This document shows, one piece after another, positions 1 through 6,152 of a DNA stretch of 10,470 bases. The notes under the pieces were generated by a model, which was given only the letters and a program-made list of their open reading frames with translations, was not told the origin of the DNA and ran no database searches. Each line of letters begins with the position of its first letter. Position 1 is the stretch's first letter. A program made the translations under genes and the position numbers. Origin of the DNA: Eubacterium sp. (GTDB lineage: Bacteria; Bacillota; Clostridia; Lachnospirales; Lachnospiraceae); NCBI GenBank assembly GCA_003520145.1, contig DOVJ01000036.1:1-10470 (forward strand). The letters run 5' to 3'.

Positions 1-419
1 GTCACAACATTGGGCGCTGCTACAGAAGCTGCTTCTGCCGAAACATTTGAAACAGGAACGGCAACCGGCATCTTCTTAAGAGAATCAGCCTTGCTGTTTA
101 GCATATCATAGAGGAACATAACCTCTTCATGATTCGTCTTGATCTGACTTAGAACTGTATCCGAGTACTCACTGATTGCCATGATCTTGGCGTTAGAGAG
201 CTTCTCCATAGATATCTCGGTCTTGTCAAGCGCATCCTCGACACGCTCATTCATCATGCTGTCAATCTTCGCCTTAAGTTCATCCATATCGGCCTTACTA
301 AGCGAAGCCTTCGCTACATCTTCTGTCTTCTCATCGGTCTTATATATACCGGAAAAAACAAAACTCGCTATTATACATACGATGCCCGCTATTATGAGGC
401 ATATCTCCACAAAATCCAT
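1..419 (-). CDS. DUF6115 (SwrB/YlxL-like) membrane-anchored coiled-coil protein, C-terminus cut off
   Basis: The gene opens with ATG at 417-419 and reads through 139 codons to the window edge without a stop, so the C-terminus is missing. Residues 4-24 form one hydrophobic helix, followed by a charged, probably helical stretch (about 28-115) and then an Ala/Val/Pro-rich segment. The block around residues 69-115 (MEKLSNAKIMAISEYSDTVL, then EEVMFLYDML) matches what I remember of the DUF6115 family, found beside flagellar genes in Lachnospiraceae. The layout of one N-terminal membrane helix plus coiled coil resembles SwrB (YlxL) of Bacillus subtilis, which promotes flagellar basal-body assembly and lies after sigD. 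The SwrB link is inference, because the diagnostic C-terminal helix lies outside the window. Only 3 nt separate it from the 106-residue gene before it, so both probably share the promoter at 794-822. Confidence 0.72.
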   Translation of the reverse strand, partial: MDFVEICLIIAGIVCIIASFVFSGIYKTDEKTEDVAKASLSKADMDELKAKIDSMMNERVEDALDKTEISMEKLSNAKIMAISEYSDTVLSQIKTNHEEVMFLYDMLNSKADSLKKMPVAVPVSNVSAEAASVAAPNVV

Positions 420-422
420 CTC

Positions 423-743
423 TCAAACCTTGATGTCGAAGTTAGACCCTCTTGTCTTAAGGACCACCCTTCCTTCATCCTCTTCATCCTTCTTCTTCTT
501 TTCCTTCTTATCACGGGAAGCTACGTACTCGTTAGAGCCCTTCTCCCGCGCATCGAACTTCTTGTTTCCAAGTATGGCATCATCTTTCTTCACTACCTCG
601 GTGCTGTTCTGCTGGGCAGTCTTGTCAACCTGAGCAGTCGCTGTCGAAGCAGCAGCATCACCTCTGACGGTAGCAGCATGATTGATTGTGGCCACATCCA
701 TGGTAACAGGTATCGCTTGTGTCGCAATTGTACTAAGAGACAT
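423..743 (-). CDS. Hypothetical small charged protein, first gene of the motility-type unit
   Basis: This 106-residue protein is one I do not recognise. Its N-terminal third is rich in Ala, Thr, Val and Ile (MSLSTIATQAIPVTMDVATI) without a convincing membrane helix or signal peptide. The middle is Ala/Thr/Gln-rich. Residues about 60-90 are highly charged, with an abrupt Lys run followed by an acidic run (KKEKKKKDEEDEG), and the protein ends in a short hydrophobic stretch (GRVVLK, then SNFDIKV). The start is well supported by a near-perfect ribosome site (AAGGGGGTGA) four bases before the ATG. A near-consensus sigma-A promoter lies further upstream, and the DUF6115 gene follows after 3 nt. A flagella- or motility-linked role is inferred from that neighbour alone. 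The gene is likely real because of its strong expression signals and tight coupling. Confidence 0.7.
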   Translation of the reverse strand: MSLSTIATQAIPVTMDVATINHAATVRGDAAASTATAQVDKTAQQNSTEVVKKDDAILGNKKFDAREKGSNEYVASRDKKEKKKKDEEDEGRVVLKTRGSNFDIKV

Positions 744-747
744 GATG

Positions 748-757
748 TCACCCCCTT
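748..757 (-). promoter_or_regulatory. Strong ribosome binding site of the 106-residue gene
   Basis: The minus strand reads AAGGGGGTGA, which differs at one base from the ideal complement of the 16S rRNA end (AAGGAGGTGA). It lies 4 nt before the ATG at 741-743. The match is stronger than at other genes in the window and fixes the start codon. Confidence 0.8.
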
Positions 758-793
758 GTCTTATCAGACATTAGAACACATTACTCTAATTTA

Positions 794-822
794 TATATAC
801 CATTAACCCCATACAATGTCAA
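794..822 (-). promoter_or_regulatory. Sigma-A type promoter for the 106-residue/DUF6115 unit
   Basis: On the minus strand a perfect -35 box TTGACA (817-822) is followed by exactly 17 bases and then TATATA (794-799), continuing as TATATATAA. Transcription would start near 785-788, giving a leader of about 45 nt before the ATG at 743. The -35 box and most of the spacer lie inside the last codons of the DUF1294 gene, which ends at 803, so a new unit starts while the previous gene is still being read. No sigma-D (FliA) type promoter was found here, so the unit looks vegetatively expressed despite its motility-type content. Confidence 0.75.
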
Positions 823-1348
823 GAAAAATCAAAACAACCACATGCATTACAAGTATCAGAGGCACACCAACCGCGAAGTAATCCTTCTTCGTCTTGTGTC
901 TGAAGGCGTACATTCCAAGTAGAGCGCCTACGCTTCCACCTGCCATCGCAAAGCTTAGAAGTGTCACGATGCTGATCCTTCTTTTGTCATATATTGCCTT
1001 AAGCTTATCAAGCCCATACATAAGCATAGTTATGATATTGATCACAAGAAGATACCACAGGAATATCTTGTGCCTGCCAAATACCTTCACGATATTCAGG
1101 TTTATACTGTCTTTTTTCAACAGTATGAATATAACCAGAACAAGAAGATATATAACAGACATGCATATGATGTACACTCGTGTCATCATGTTTTCCTTAA
1201 CAGCTTTTTTATCATACATAAGGCACGCTATAAGCATTCCATAACAACCGCCGAGGATCGCGAGTATGTTGAGCTTAAGCCCCATTGCATAGGTCGCAAA
1301 CCCCGCTATATTCACAAGAATCATGTATATGACAAAGTACTTTAGCAT
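803..1348 (-). CDS. DUF1294 family integral membrane protein
   Basis: This 181-residue polytopic membrane protein has about six hydrophobic helices (near 4-22, 26-45, 57-78, 94-112, 126-146 and 157-178). The second half is a clear DUF1294 domain: YGLDKLKAIYDKRR at 111-124, then GGSVGALLGMYAFRHKTKKD at 137-156. The family occurs widely in bacteria as a small membrane domain, and its function is unknown. The first half looks like a degenerate copy of the same domain, with GGCYGMLIACLMYDKK at 33-48 aligning to GGSVGALLGMYAFRHK. The start overlaps the end of glpK by 7 nt, with a weak GGA-rich ribosome site, so translation is probably coupled to glpK. It is the last gene of the pdp-hydrolase-glpK unit. 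I see no terminator after it, and the next promoter is embedded in its 3' end. Confidence 0.85.
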   Translation of the reverse strand: MLKYFVIYMILVNIAGFATYAMGLKLNILAILGGCYGMLIACLMYDKKAVKENMMTRVYIICMSVIYLLVLVIFILLKKDSINLNIVKVFGRHKIFLWYLLVINIITMLMYGLDKLKAIYDKRRISIVTLLSFAMAGGSVGALLGMYAFRHKTKKDYFAVGVPLILVMHVVVLIFLDIVWG

Positions 1349-2832
1349 CTTTTTTCCGGCACCAAGAGACTGATTGCCTCATGCCACCCTCCTAATAGTA
1401 TTTTTCGTTCATCCGCACTCATGACCGGCTCATAAAGCTTACCGTTCTCGCGTTTTTTTATGATCTCTTCGGTACATTTCCAAAAGCCCGTTGCAAGTCC
1501 CGCCATATATGCAGCGCCAAGAGCCGTCGTCTCTATACATCCGGCGCGCCTCACTGCTATACTGCTTATATCAGCCTGCATCTGCATGAGATAATCGTTA
1601 TCACTTGCGCCTCCATCAGCCCTAAAAGACTTAACCGTCCTGCCCATATCCTGCTCCATGGCTACGACCACGTCATTGACCTGATAAGCTATGGAATCAA
1701 GCGCAGCCCTCACTATGTGGTACTTTCCTATCTTTCTGGAAAGTCCCATTATGATTCCCTTTGCATTCGGCTGCCAGTACGGCGCCCCAAGTCCGGTAAA
1801 TGCAGGCACCACATAACATCCTTCACAGTTTTTTACTTTCATCGCATATTCATAAGACTGAGCGGCATCGTGTATTATACCGAGCTCATCCCTAAGCCAC
1901 TGGATTATCGCGCCTCCCATGAACACCGAACCTTCAAGTGCATAAGTAGCCTTACCATCTATAACCCAGGCAACCGTCGAGAGGAGTCCTGACTTGGAAT
2001 CCACTATCTGATCACCTGTACTCATAAGAAGAAAACACCCTGTTCCGTATGTATTCTTGAGATCTCCGACTTCCATACAGCCCTGCCCAAAAAGCGCAGC
2101 CTGCTGATCACCGGCACAGCCGCCTATCCTTATGTTAGCTCCGAGATACTCGGCATCAGTCACACCAAGAACACCGCTGTTAGGCACAAGCTTAGGAACC
2201 ATGCTCTTCGGAATCCCGAAGAAATCAAGGAGTTCATCGTCCCAGTTAAGGCTGTGTATATTAAAGAGCATCGTTCTTGATGCGTTGCTATAATCACTTA
2301 CGTGAACCCGACCCTTTGTAAGCTTCCACACAAGCCATGTCTCTATCGTTCCGAAAACAAGTTCTCCGCTTTCTGCTCTTTCACGGGCACCATCCACATG
2401 GTCAAGAATCCACCTTATCTTCGTCGCTGAGAAGTATGGATCAAGTATAAGCCCTGTCTTCTGCCTTATATATTCTTTTTTATCAGCGATTTCATCGCAG
2501 TAGGCGGCAGTTCTTCTACACTGCCAGACTATAGCGTTATACACAGGCATACCTGTATTCTTATCCCACACGACAACAGTTTCACGCTGATTGGTGATAC
2601 CAATCGAATCTATATCCTGTGGCGATATGGACGCCTTGACCATAGCCTCTATGGCAACCGCAGGGACAGATGACCATATCTCCATCGGGTCGTGTTCAAC
2701 CCACCCGGACACAGGATAAACCTGCGTGATCTCACGCCTTGCGATGCTTATTATCTCGCTGTTTTCATTGAATATGATAGCTCTTACGGATGTAGTCCCC
2801 GCATCCAGAGCCATCACATATCTGCCATTCAT
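1342..2832 (-). CDS. glpK: Glycerol kinase
   Basis: The protein phosphorylates glycerol with ATP to sn-glycerol 3-phosphate in the cytoplasm, for glycolysis or phospholipid synthesis. Its 496 residues are the normal length for the family. FGGY-kinase landmarks are in order: the phosphate loop DAGTTS (10-15), GITNQRET (78-85) with R83 and E84 for glycerol, VWQCRRT with W103, DPYFS with Y133, GDQQAALFGQ (241-250) with the likely catalytic D242, NTYGTG (260-265), GLGAPYW (347-353) and ADGGAS (405-410). In many Firmicutes a His in a YHFYG loop is phosphorylated by HPr to activate the enzyme. Here the matching stretch is AEYLG (227-231), so that His is absent. The start overlaps the hydrolase stop by 4 nt (ATGA), with GGAG just upstream. 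The neighbouring lipase-type hydrolase could supply its glycerol. A different FGGY sugar kinase is unlikely given the glycerol-specific motifs. Confidence 0.96.
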   Translation of the reverse strand: MNGRYVMALDAGTTSVRAIIFNENSEIISIARREITQVYPVSGWVEHDPMEIWSSVPAVAIEAMVKASISPQDIDSIGITNQRETVVVWDKNTGMPVYNAIVWQCRRTAAYCDEIADKKEYIRQKTGLILDPYFSATKIRWILDHVDGARERAESGELVFGTIETWLVWKLTKGRVHVSDYSNASRTMLFNIHSLNWDDELLDFFGIPKSMVPKLVPNSGVLGVTDAEYLGANIRIGGCAGDQQAALFGQGCMEVGDLKNTYGTGCFLLMSTGDQIVDSKSGLLSTVAWVIDGKATYALEGSVFMGGAIIQWLRDELGIIHDAAQSYEYAMKVKNCEGCYVVPAFTGLGAPYWQPNAKGIIMGLSRKIGKYHIVRAALDSIAYQVNDVVVAMEQDMGRTVKSFRADGGASDNDYLMQMQADISSIAVRRAGCIETTALGAAYMAGLATGFWKCTEEIIKKRENGKLYEPVMSADERKILLGGWHEAISLLVPEKRC

Positions 2833-3788
2833 ACATTATCTCCATTCTCGATGAACTTAAGTATATCCTCATACACCTTCATATGCTTTGGCTCGTTGAG
2901 AATCTCATGCCTCATGTGCGGGTAGAGCTTTCCGCGAACATTTACATATCCCTGCTTCTTAAGAAGCATCATCGCCTTATATATATCCTGCTTCGAGATA
3001 CCGCAAGGGTCATCAAGTCCTGAAAAGAACTTGATAGGAAGATTCGGGCTTTTAATCGCGTAACCGCCATCCGTATAAGTAAGCATACTAAGCTTAACAA
3101 GGTTCACATATCCATTCAGTGTGAACGTATAGTTACACAGAGGATCAGCGTTATACTTAACAACCATCGCACGATCAGAATTAACCCAGGCATGCTTTAT
3201 ACGCTCCGATTTGAATCTCTTTTCGTAAGTATTGTTCATGACAAGGTCATCAGCAAGTTTAAACCTTGACCGCTCACCTTTTTTCTTCGCAGATAACTCA
3301 AGAAACTTCAAGCCCGCTTTCATCCCCTTCAGTTTAGAAGGGCATCCCATGACAACAAGTTTATCTATCTCATCATCATATTCTCTTATAAAACACCTTA
3401 CAATCATAGAGCCCATGCTGTGGCCAAGCATAGTTACAGGTAGTTTCTTATCAGGCAGGATCTGTGTAACATAAGCTTTGGTTTCCACAAGCACTTCATG
3501 AACATCCTCTATAAGAGCCTTATAACCACCCTCGTACATAAATCCAAGATCTGATGGATCCTTAACACTCTTGCCATGTCCTCTATGATCGTGTATCACA
3601 CAGATATAACCAAAGCCTGCAAGATAATTCATGAAGTCCTCATAGCGCTCTTTATACTCACACATACCATGAACTAACTGTACTACACCTATGACCTTAT
3701 CCTTGTCTACAGGCTCTATTCTCATACAAGAAAGCGCAAGAGAGTCACTACCCGATATATGTTCATAACAAGTTTTCTTAATCTCCAT
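2829..3788 (-). CDS. Alpha/beta hydrolase (serine aminopeptidase S33 / monoacylglycerol lipase-like)
   Basis: This 319-residue cytoplasmic protein has the alpha/beta-hydrolase layout of the lysophospholipase/monoacylglycerol-lipase group. An oxyanion-side VHGMCEY motif is at 39-45, DHRGHGKS at 67-74 and the nucleophile elbow GHSMGS at 122-127 with S124. The acidic residue is probably D259 or D260 (SGLDDP), and the catalytic His is probably H294 (PHMRHE). No signal peptide is visible. The exact substrate cannot be read from sequence: a short-chain ester, lysophospholipid or monoacylglycerol are all possible. Position before glpK with a 4-nt ATGA overlap favours an acylglycerol, because hydrolysis would release glycerol for the kinase; this is inference. 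The start overlaps the pdp stop by 11 nt, and a GGGAG ribosome site precedes the ATG. Confidence 0.87.
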   Translation of the reverse strand: MEIKKTCYEHISGSDSLALSCMRIEPVDKDKVIGVVQLVHGMCEYKERYEDFMNYLAGFGYICVIHDHRGHGKSVKDPSDLGFMYEGGYKALIEDVHEVLVETKAYVTQILPDKKLPVTMLGHSMGSMIVRCFIREYDDEIDKLVVMGCPSKLKGMKAGLKFLELSAKKKGERSRFKLADDLVMNNTYEKRFKSERIKHAWVNSDRAMVVKYNADPLCNYTFTLNGYVNLVKLSMLTYTDGGYAIKSPNLPIKFFSGLDDPCGISKQDIYKAMMLLKKQGYVNVRGKLYPHMRHEILNEPKHMKVYEDILKFIENGDNV

Positions 3789-5088
3789 CTACTACTCCCA
3801 TAACTATATCTTTGATCTCAACTGCACTATCTGTATACAAAACAGCATCAGCCATAGCAGCCATGCCATCACTAAGCTTCTTCTCATCGGAAGAATAGCA
3901 TACAGCGATCACATCTCCTTTGCTTACTCTGTCGCCTTCTTTCTTCTGAAGGATCACACCTGCTCCAGGATCTATCACATCTTCCTTAACACTTCTGCCA
4001 CCGCCAAGAAGCATGACCGCATGACCGATATCAGACGATACAAAACCCTTTATATAACCGTCCTTTGAAGCAACCACCTCGCCTACGCACTTTCCAAGAG
4101 GCAAAAGCGACTTATCATCAGCCACTCTCGCATCTCCATGCTGAGCCTTGACCCACTCTCTGAACTTCTCTATAGCCTTTCCGGTTTCTATACTGGCTCT
4201 GAGAAGCATAAGTCCATCACCCTCGCTCTTACACCTTCCAGTCAGCAGAAGTATCTTTGCGCCAAGAGCCAACGTAAGATCAAGAAGCTCGCCCTTATAA
4301 TCACCCTTAAGGACATCTATCGCTTCCATAACCTCCACACTGTTTCCAACGCAGCGCCCAAGCACTCTGTCCATATCGCTTATGACAGCTACCGTCTTTC
4401 TTCCAGCAAGATTACCTATAGAAACCATAGTTTTAGCAAGCTTCAAAGCGTCCTCTTCCTTCTTCATAAATGCGCCGTCACCACATTTGACATCGAGAAC
4501 TATGACGTCAGCGCCAGCCGCTAACTTCTTGCTCATGATACTGCTAGCTATGAGAGGAATCGAGTCCACGGTTCCCGTTACGTCCCTGAGCGCATAGAGC
4601 TTCTTATCGGCAGGCGCAAGGTTACCTGTCTGACCCGCTATAGCAATCTTGATACTATTGACCTGATCCACAAAATCCTTCGTATCAAGAGCAGTTGTAA
4701 ATCCCGGTATACTCTCAAGCTTATCTATAGTGCCGCCGGTATGACCTAAGCCTCTGCCGCTCATCTTCGCCATAGGAACACCTAAGGATGCGATCATAGG
4801 CGCAAGTATCAGGCTTATCTTATCTCCTACGCCGCCCGTCGAGTGCTTATCAGCCTTCACGCCCTCTATAGCAGACAGATCAAGCATATCTCCGGACTCT
4901 GCCATCGCAAGAGTAAGAGTAGTTATCTCCCTTTCATCCATACCGTTGAAGTATATAGCCATAAGAAGAGCTGAAGTCTGATAATCAGGTATCTCAGAGG
5001 CAGTATAACCCTTCACGAAGAATCTGATCTCCTCATCACTAAGCGCATTGCCATACTTCTTTTTTTCGATAATATCCACCATTCTCAT
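3778..5088 (-). CDS. pdp: Pyrimidine-nucleoside (thymidine/uridine) phosphorylase
   Basis: The enzyme splits pyrimidine nucleosides with phosphate to a free base and (deoxy)ribose 1-phosphate, a cytoplasmic salvage step. From the chosen ATG it has 436 residues, typical of the family. The phosphate and nucleoside site is clear: KHSTGGVGDK at 81-90, with H82 at the E. coli H85 position. The thymidine-phosphorylase signature SGRGLGHTGGTIDKLES lies at 110-126. LRDVTGTVDSIPLIASSIMS follows (167-186), placing R168, S183 and K187 at the known base- and phosphate-binding positions. The C-terminal PYNP_C domain spans about 340-420. An upstream in-frame start at 5124 would add 12 residues, but the ribosome site GAAAGGA (5097-5103) sits 8 nt before the ATG at 5088, and family members begin MRMVDII. 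Sequence does not separate a broad uridine/thymidine enzyme (pdp) from a strict thymidine one (deoA). Confidence 0.94.
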   Translation of the reverse strand: MRMVDIIEKKKYGNALSDEEIRFFVKGYTASEIPDYQTSALLMAIYFNGMDEREITTLTLAMAESGDMLDLSAIEGVKADKHSTGGVGDKISLILAPMIASLGVPMAKMSGRGLGHTGGTIDKLESIPGFTTALDTKDFVDQVNSIKIAIAGQTGNLAPADKKLYALRDVTGTVDSIPLIASSIMSKKLAAGADVIVLDVKCGDGAFMKKEEDALKLAKTMVSIGNLAGRKTVAVISDMDRVLGRCVGNSVEVMEAIDVLKGDYKGELLDLTLALGAKILLLTGRCKSEGDGLMLLRASIETGKAIEKFREWVKAQHGDARVADDKSLLPLGKCVGEVVASKDGYIKGFVSSDIGHAVMLLGGGRSVKEDVIDPGAGVILQKKEGDRVSKGDVIAVCYSSDEKKLSDGMAAMADAVLYTDSAVEIKDIVMGVVDGD

Positions 5089-5096
5089 AAGCATCG

Positions 5097-5103
5097 TCCT
5101 TTC
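5097..5103 (-). promoter_or_regulatory. Ribosome binding site that fixes the pdp start
   Basis: The minus strand reads GAAAGGA, 8 nt before the ATG at 5086-5088. It is only 2 nt from the other in-frame ATG at 5092-5094 and lies downstream of the 5124 start, so it supports 5088. Confidence 0.65.
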
Positions 5104-5128
5104 TGCCGCAAGGCTGTATATCAAAGCA

Positions 5129-5158
5129 AGGGCTATTGCGATTTTCTCGCAAAGCCCT
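5129..5158 (-). terminator. GC-containing hairpin between the SPFH gene and pdp (weak or partial terminator)
   Basis: On the minus strand AGGGCT-TTGCGA pairs with TCGCAA-AGCCCT, giving 12 base pairs with one bulged T and a GAAAA loop. It starts five bases after the SPFH stop codon. The following bases (TGCTTTGATA) are only loosely T-rich, so it is not a textbook intrinsic terminator. It could allow partial readthrough into pdp, protect the 3' end of the SPFH transcript, or mark an RNA-processing point. No convincing promoter was found in the roughly 40 bases between the hairpin and pdp, which favours at least some readthrough. Confidence 0.5.
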
Positions 5159-5163
5159 ACTTT

Positions 5164-6042
5164 CTACTGTGTTACTGCTGTATCATTAAGATCTAATGAT
5201 ATAAGCGGATTAGCGCTCGATGAAACCTTAGGAAGAACACCGTCCCACTTCTTGATCATCTCATAATTAATGAGGTTAGTATTGAGGGATTCGTTGATGA
5301 TCCTGTTTGCTTCTGCCTGAGCCTCTGCTCTAGCCTTGATAGCCTTAGCTTCTGCCTCTGCAGATATAACCTGCTTCTCAGCCTCAGTCTTAGCTATGAT
5401 CAAAGCCTGCTCCTGCTCTGTCTTAGTTTTGATAAGATTCTGCTCTGCAACCTGCTTTTCTTCTATGGCCTTATCGAATTCCTTAGAGAATTCAAAGTTA
5501 ACCATATTGAACTTTTCTATCTGGATTCCATAGCTTGAAAGCTTAGCTGTAAGTTCATCCTTGATCTCATCGCCTACCTGAGCACGAAGAGAGATAAGCT
5601 GCTCAGCTGTGTACTTTGCACACACAGACTTCATAGACTCCTGTACATTTGGCATAAGAAGAACGGTCTGATAATCCTCGCCGATATTCTTATATACACT
5701 TGCTGAAGAACCGCTGTTTACACGATAGTTAACAGCCACCTTAGCGTTGATACTCTGAAGATCCTTAGATACAGAGCTTGCATCAGCTGAATAAACCTGA
5801 ATCTTGTTAGAGATGATTATAACATCCTGTGCGATAGGCACCTTTAGATGGAAGCCTTCCTCTAAGCCCTTCTCATTAACCTTTCCAAATGTAGTCTTAA
5901 CGCCTGTACATCCCGCAGGAACGATAGCTACACAATTGCCTATAAGTATGAAGACAATAACGCAAACTGCTACGATAGCTGCGATCTTACCGCCCTTTCC
6001 TTTTTCAGGATTAACATCGATGATCTTTGAATTGTTTAACAT
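5164..6042 (-). CDS. SPFH/Band 7 (prohibitin/flotillin-like) membrane protein
   Basis: This 292-residue protein has one N-terminal membrane helix (about 18-42) after a short Lys-containing cytoplasmic end. An SPFH/Band 7 domain follows (about 40-195), starting at AIVPAGCTGVKTTFGKV. A long Glu/Ala/Lys coiled coil (about 190-250, with AEAEAKAIKARAEAQAEA) and a short tail complete it. This is the prohibitin-family layout; such proteins form membrane-associated oligomers and often scaffold proteases or membrane domains, but no specific partner is visible here. The upstream in-frame GTG at 6046-6048 lies only 2 nt from the AAGAGGAGG ribosome site, whereas the ATG at 6040-6042 lies 8 nt away, so the ATG is chosen. 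The gene has its own extended -10 promoter and a hairpin after its stop, so it may be largely a single-gene unit. Confidence 0.92.
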   Translation of the reverse strand: MLNNSKIIDVNPEKGKGGKIAAIVAVCVIVFILIGNCVAIVPAGCTGVKTTFGKVNEKGLEEGFHLKVPIAQDVIIISNKIQVYSADASSVSKDLQSINAKVAVNYRVNSGSSASVYKNIGEDYQTVLLMPNVQESMKSVCAKYTAEQLISLRAQVGDEIKDELTAKLSSYGIQIEKFNMVNFEFSKEFDKAIEEKQVAEQNLIKTKTEQEQALIIAKTEAEKQVISAEAEAKAIKARAEAQAEANRIINESLNTNLINYEMIKKWDGVLPKVSSSANPLISLDLNDTAVTQ

Positions 6043-6050
6043 ATCCACAT

Positions 6051-6059
6051 CCTCCTCTT
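6051..6059 (-). promoter_or_regulatory. Ribosome binding site that fixes the SPFH gene start
   Basis: The minus strand reads AAGAGGAGG, 8 nt before the ATG at 6040-6042 and only 2 nt before the alternative GTG at 6046-6048. The spacing decides for the ATG. Confidence 0.75.
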
Positions 6060-6091
6060 ACAATCCATATTTCGTTGTTCATTATGATTCA

Positions 6092-6100
6092 ATTATAACA
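6092..6100 (-). promoter_or_regulatory. Extended -10 promoter of the SPFH gene
   Basis: The minus strand reads TGTTATAAT, a perfect extended -10 (TGnTATAAT). No good -35 box lies at 16-18 bases, as expected for this promoter class. Transcription would begin near 6085, giving a leader of about 43 nt. The element overlaps one half of the dyad at 6095-6108, so a protein bound there would compete with RNA polymerase. Confidence 0.6.
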
Positions 6101-6108
6101 TCCGTTAT
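6095..6108. repeat. Dyad ATAAC-N4-GTTAT over the SPFH promoter (possible operator)
   Basis: ATAAC (6095-6099) and GTTAT (6104-6108) form a perfect 5+5 inverted repeat with a 4-base spacer, overlapping the -10 region. The same core with the same spacer recurs at 6133-6152, with centres 41 bp apart. Operator function is inferred from position, symmetry and repetition. The 5-base arms are AT-rich, so chance is possible. Confidence 0.4.
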
Positions 6109-6132
6109 TCTAAGATAAATAACAAAAACAGC

Positions 6133-6152
6133 AAAATAACCAGTGTTATTTT
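6133..6152. repeat. Second dyad with 8-bp arms over the HTH gene stop codon (operator or weak terminator)
   Basis: AAAATAAC (6133-6140) and GTTATTTT (6145-6152) form a perfect 8+8 inverted repeat with a CAGT spacer, spanning the stop codon of the HTH gene. Its core is the same ATAAC-N4-GTTAT as at 6095-6108. As RNA it would make an AT-rich hairpin followed by a T-rich stretch, so a weak terminator for the upstream unit is the alternative reading. Confidence 0.4.

Noticed and set aside
181..633. Plus-strand open frame of 150 codons
   Set aside because: It lies opposite the DUF6115 and 106-residue genes. Its Ser/Phe runs mirror Lys/Glu codons on the other strand, and the minus-strand genes have clear start signals.
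771..789. Inverted repeat TTAGA-N9-TCTAA in the leader of the 106-residue gene
   Set aside because: Arms are only 5 AT-rich bases with a 9-base gap and no second copy, so it is too weak to call an operator or hairpin.
744..793. Possible sigma-D (FliA) promoter before the motility-type unit
   Set aside because: A CTGATAA-like box exists, but the only TAAA lies 22 bases upstream instead of about 15-16, and a much better sigma-A promoter is present.
5089..5128. Possible promoter directly upstream of pdp (GATATA)
   Set aside because: There is no recognisable -35 at a usable distance and the region is only about 40 bases long after the hairpin.
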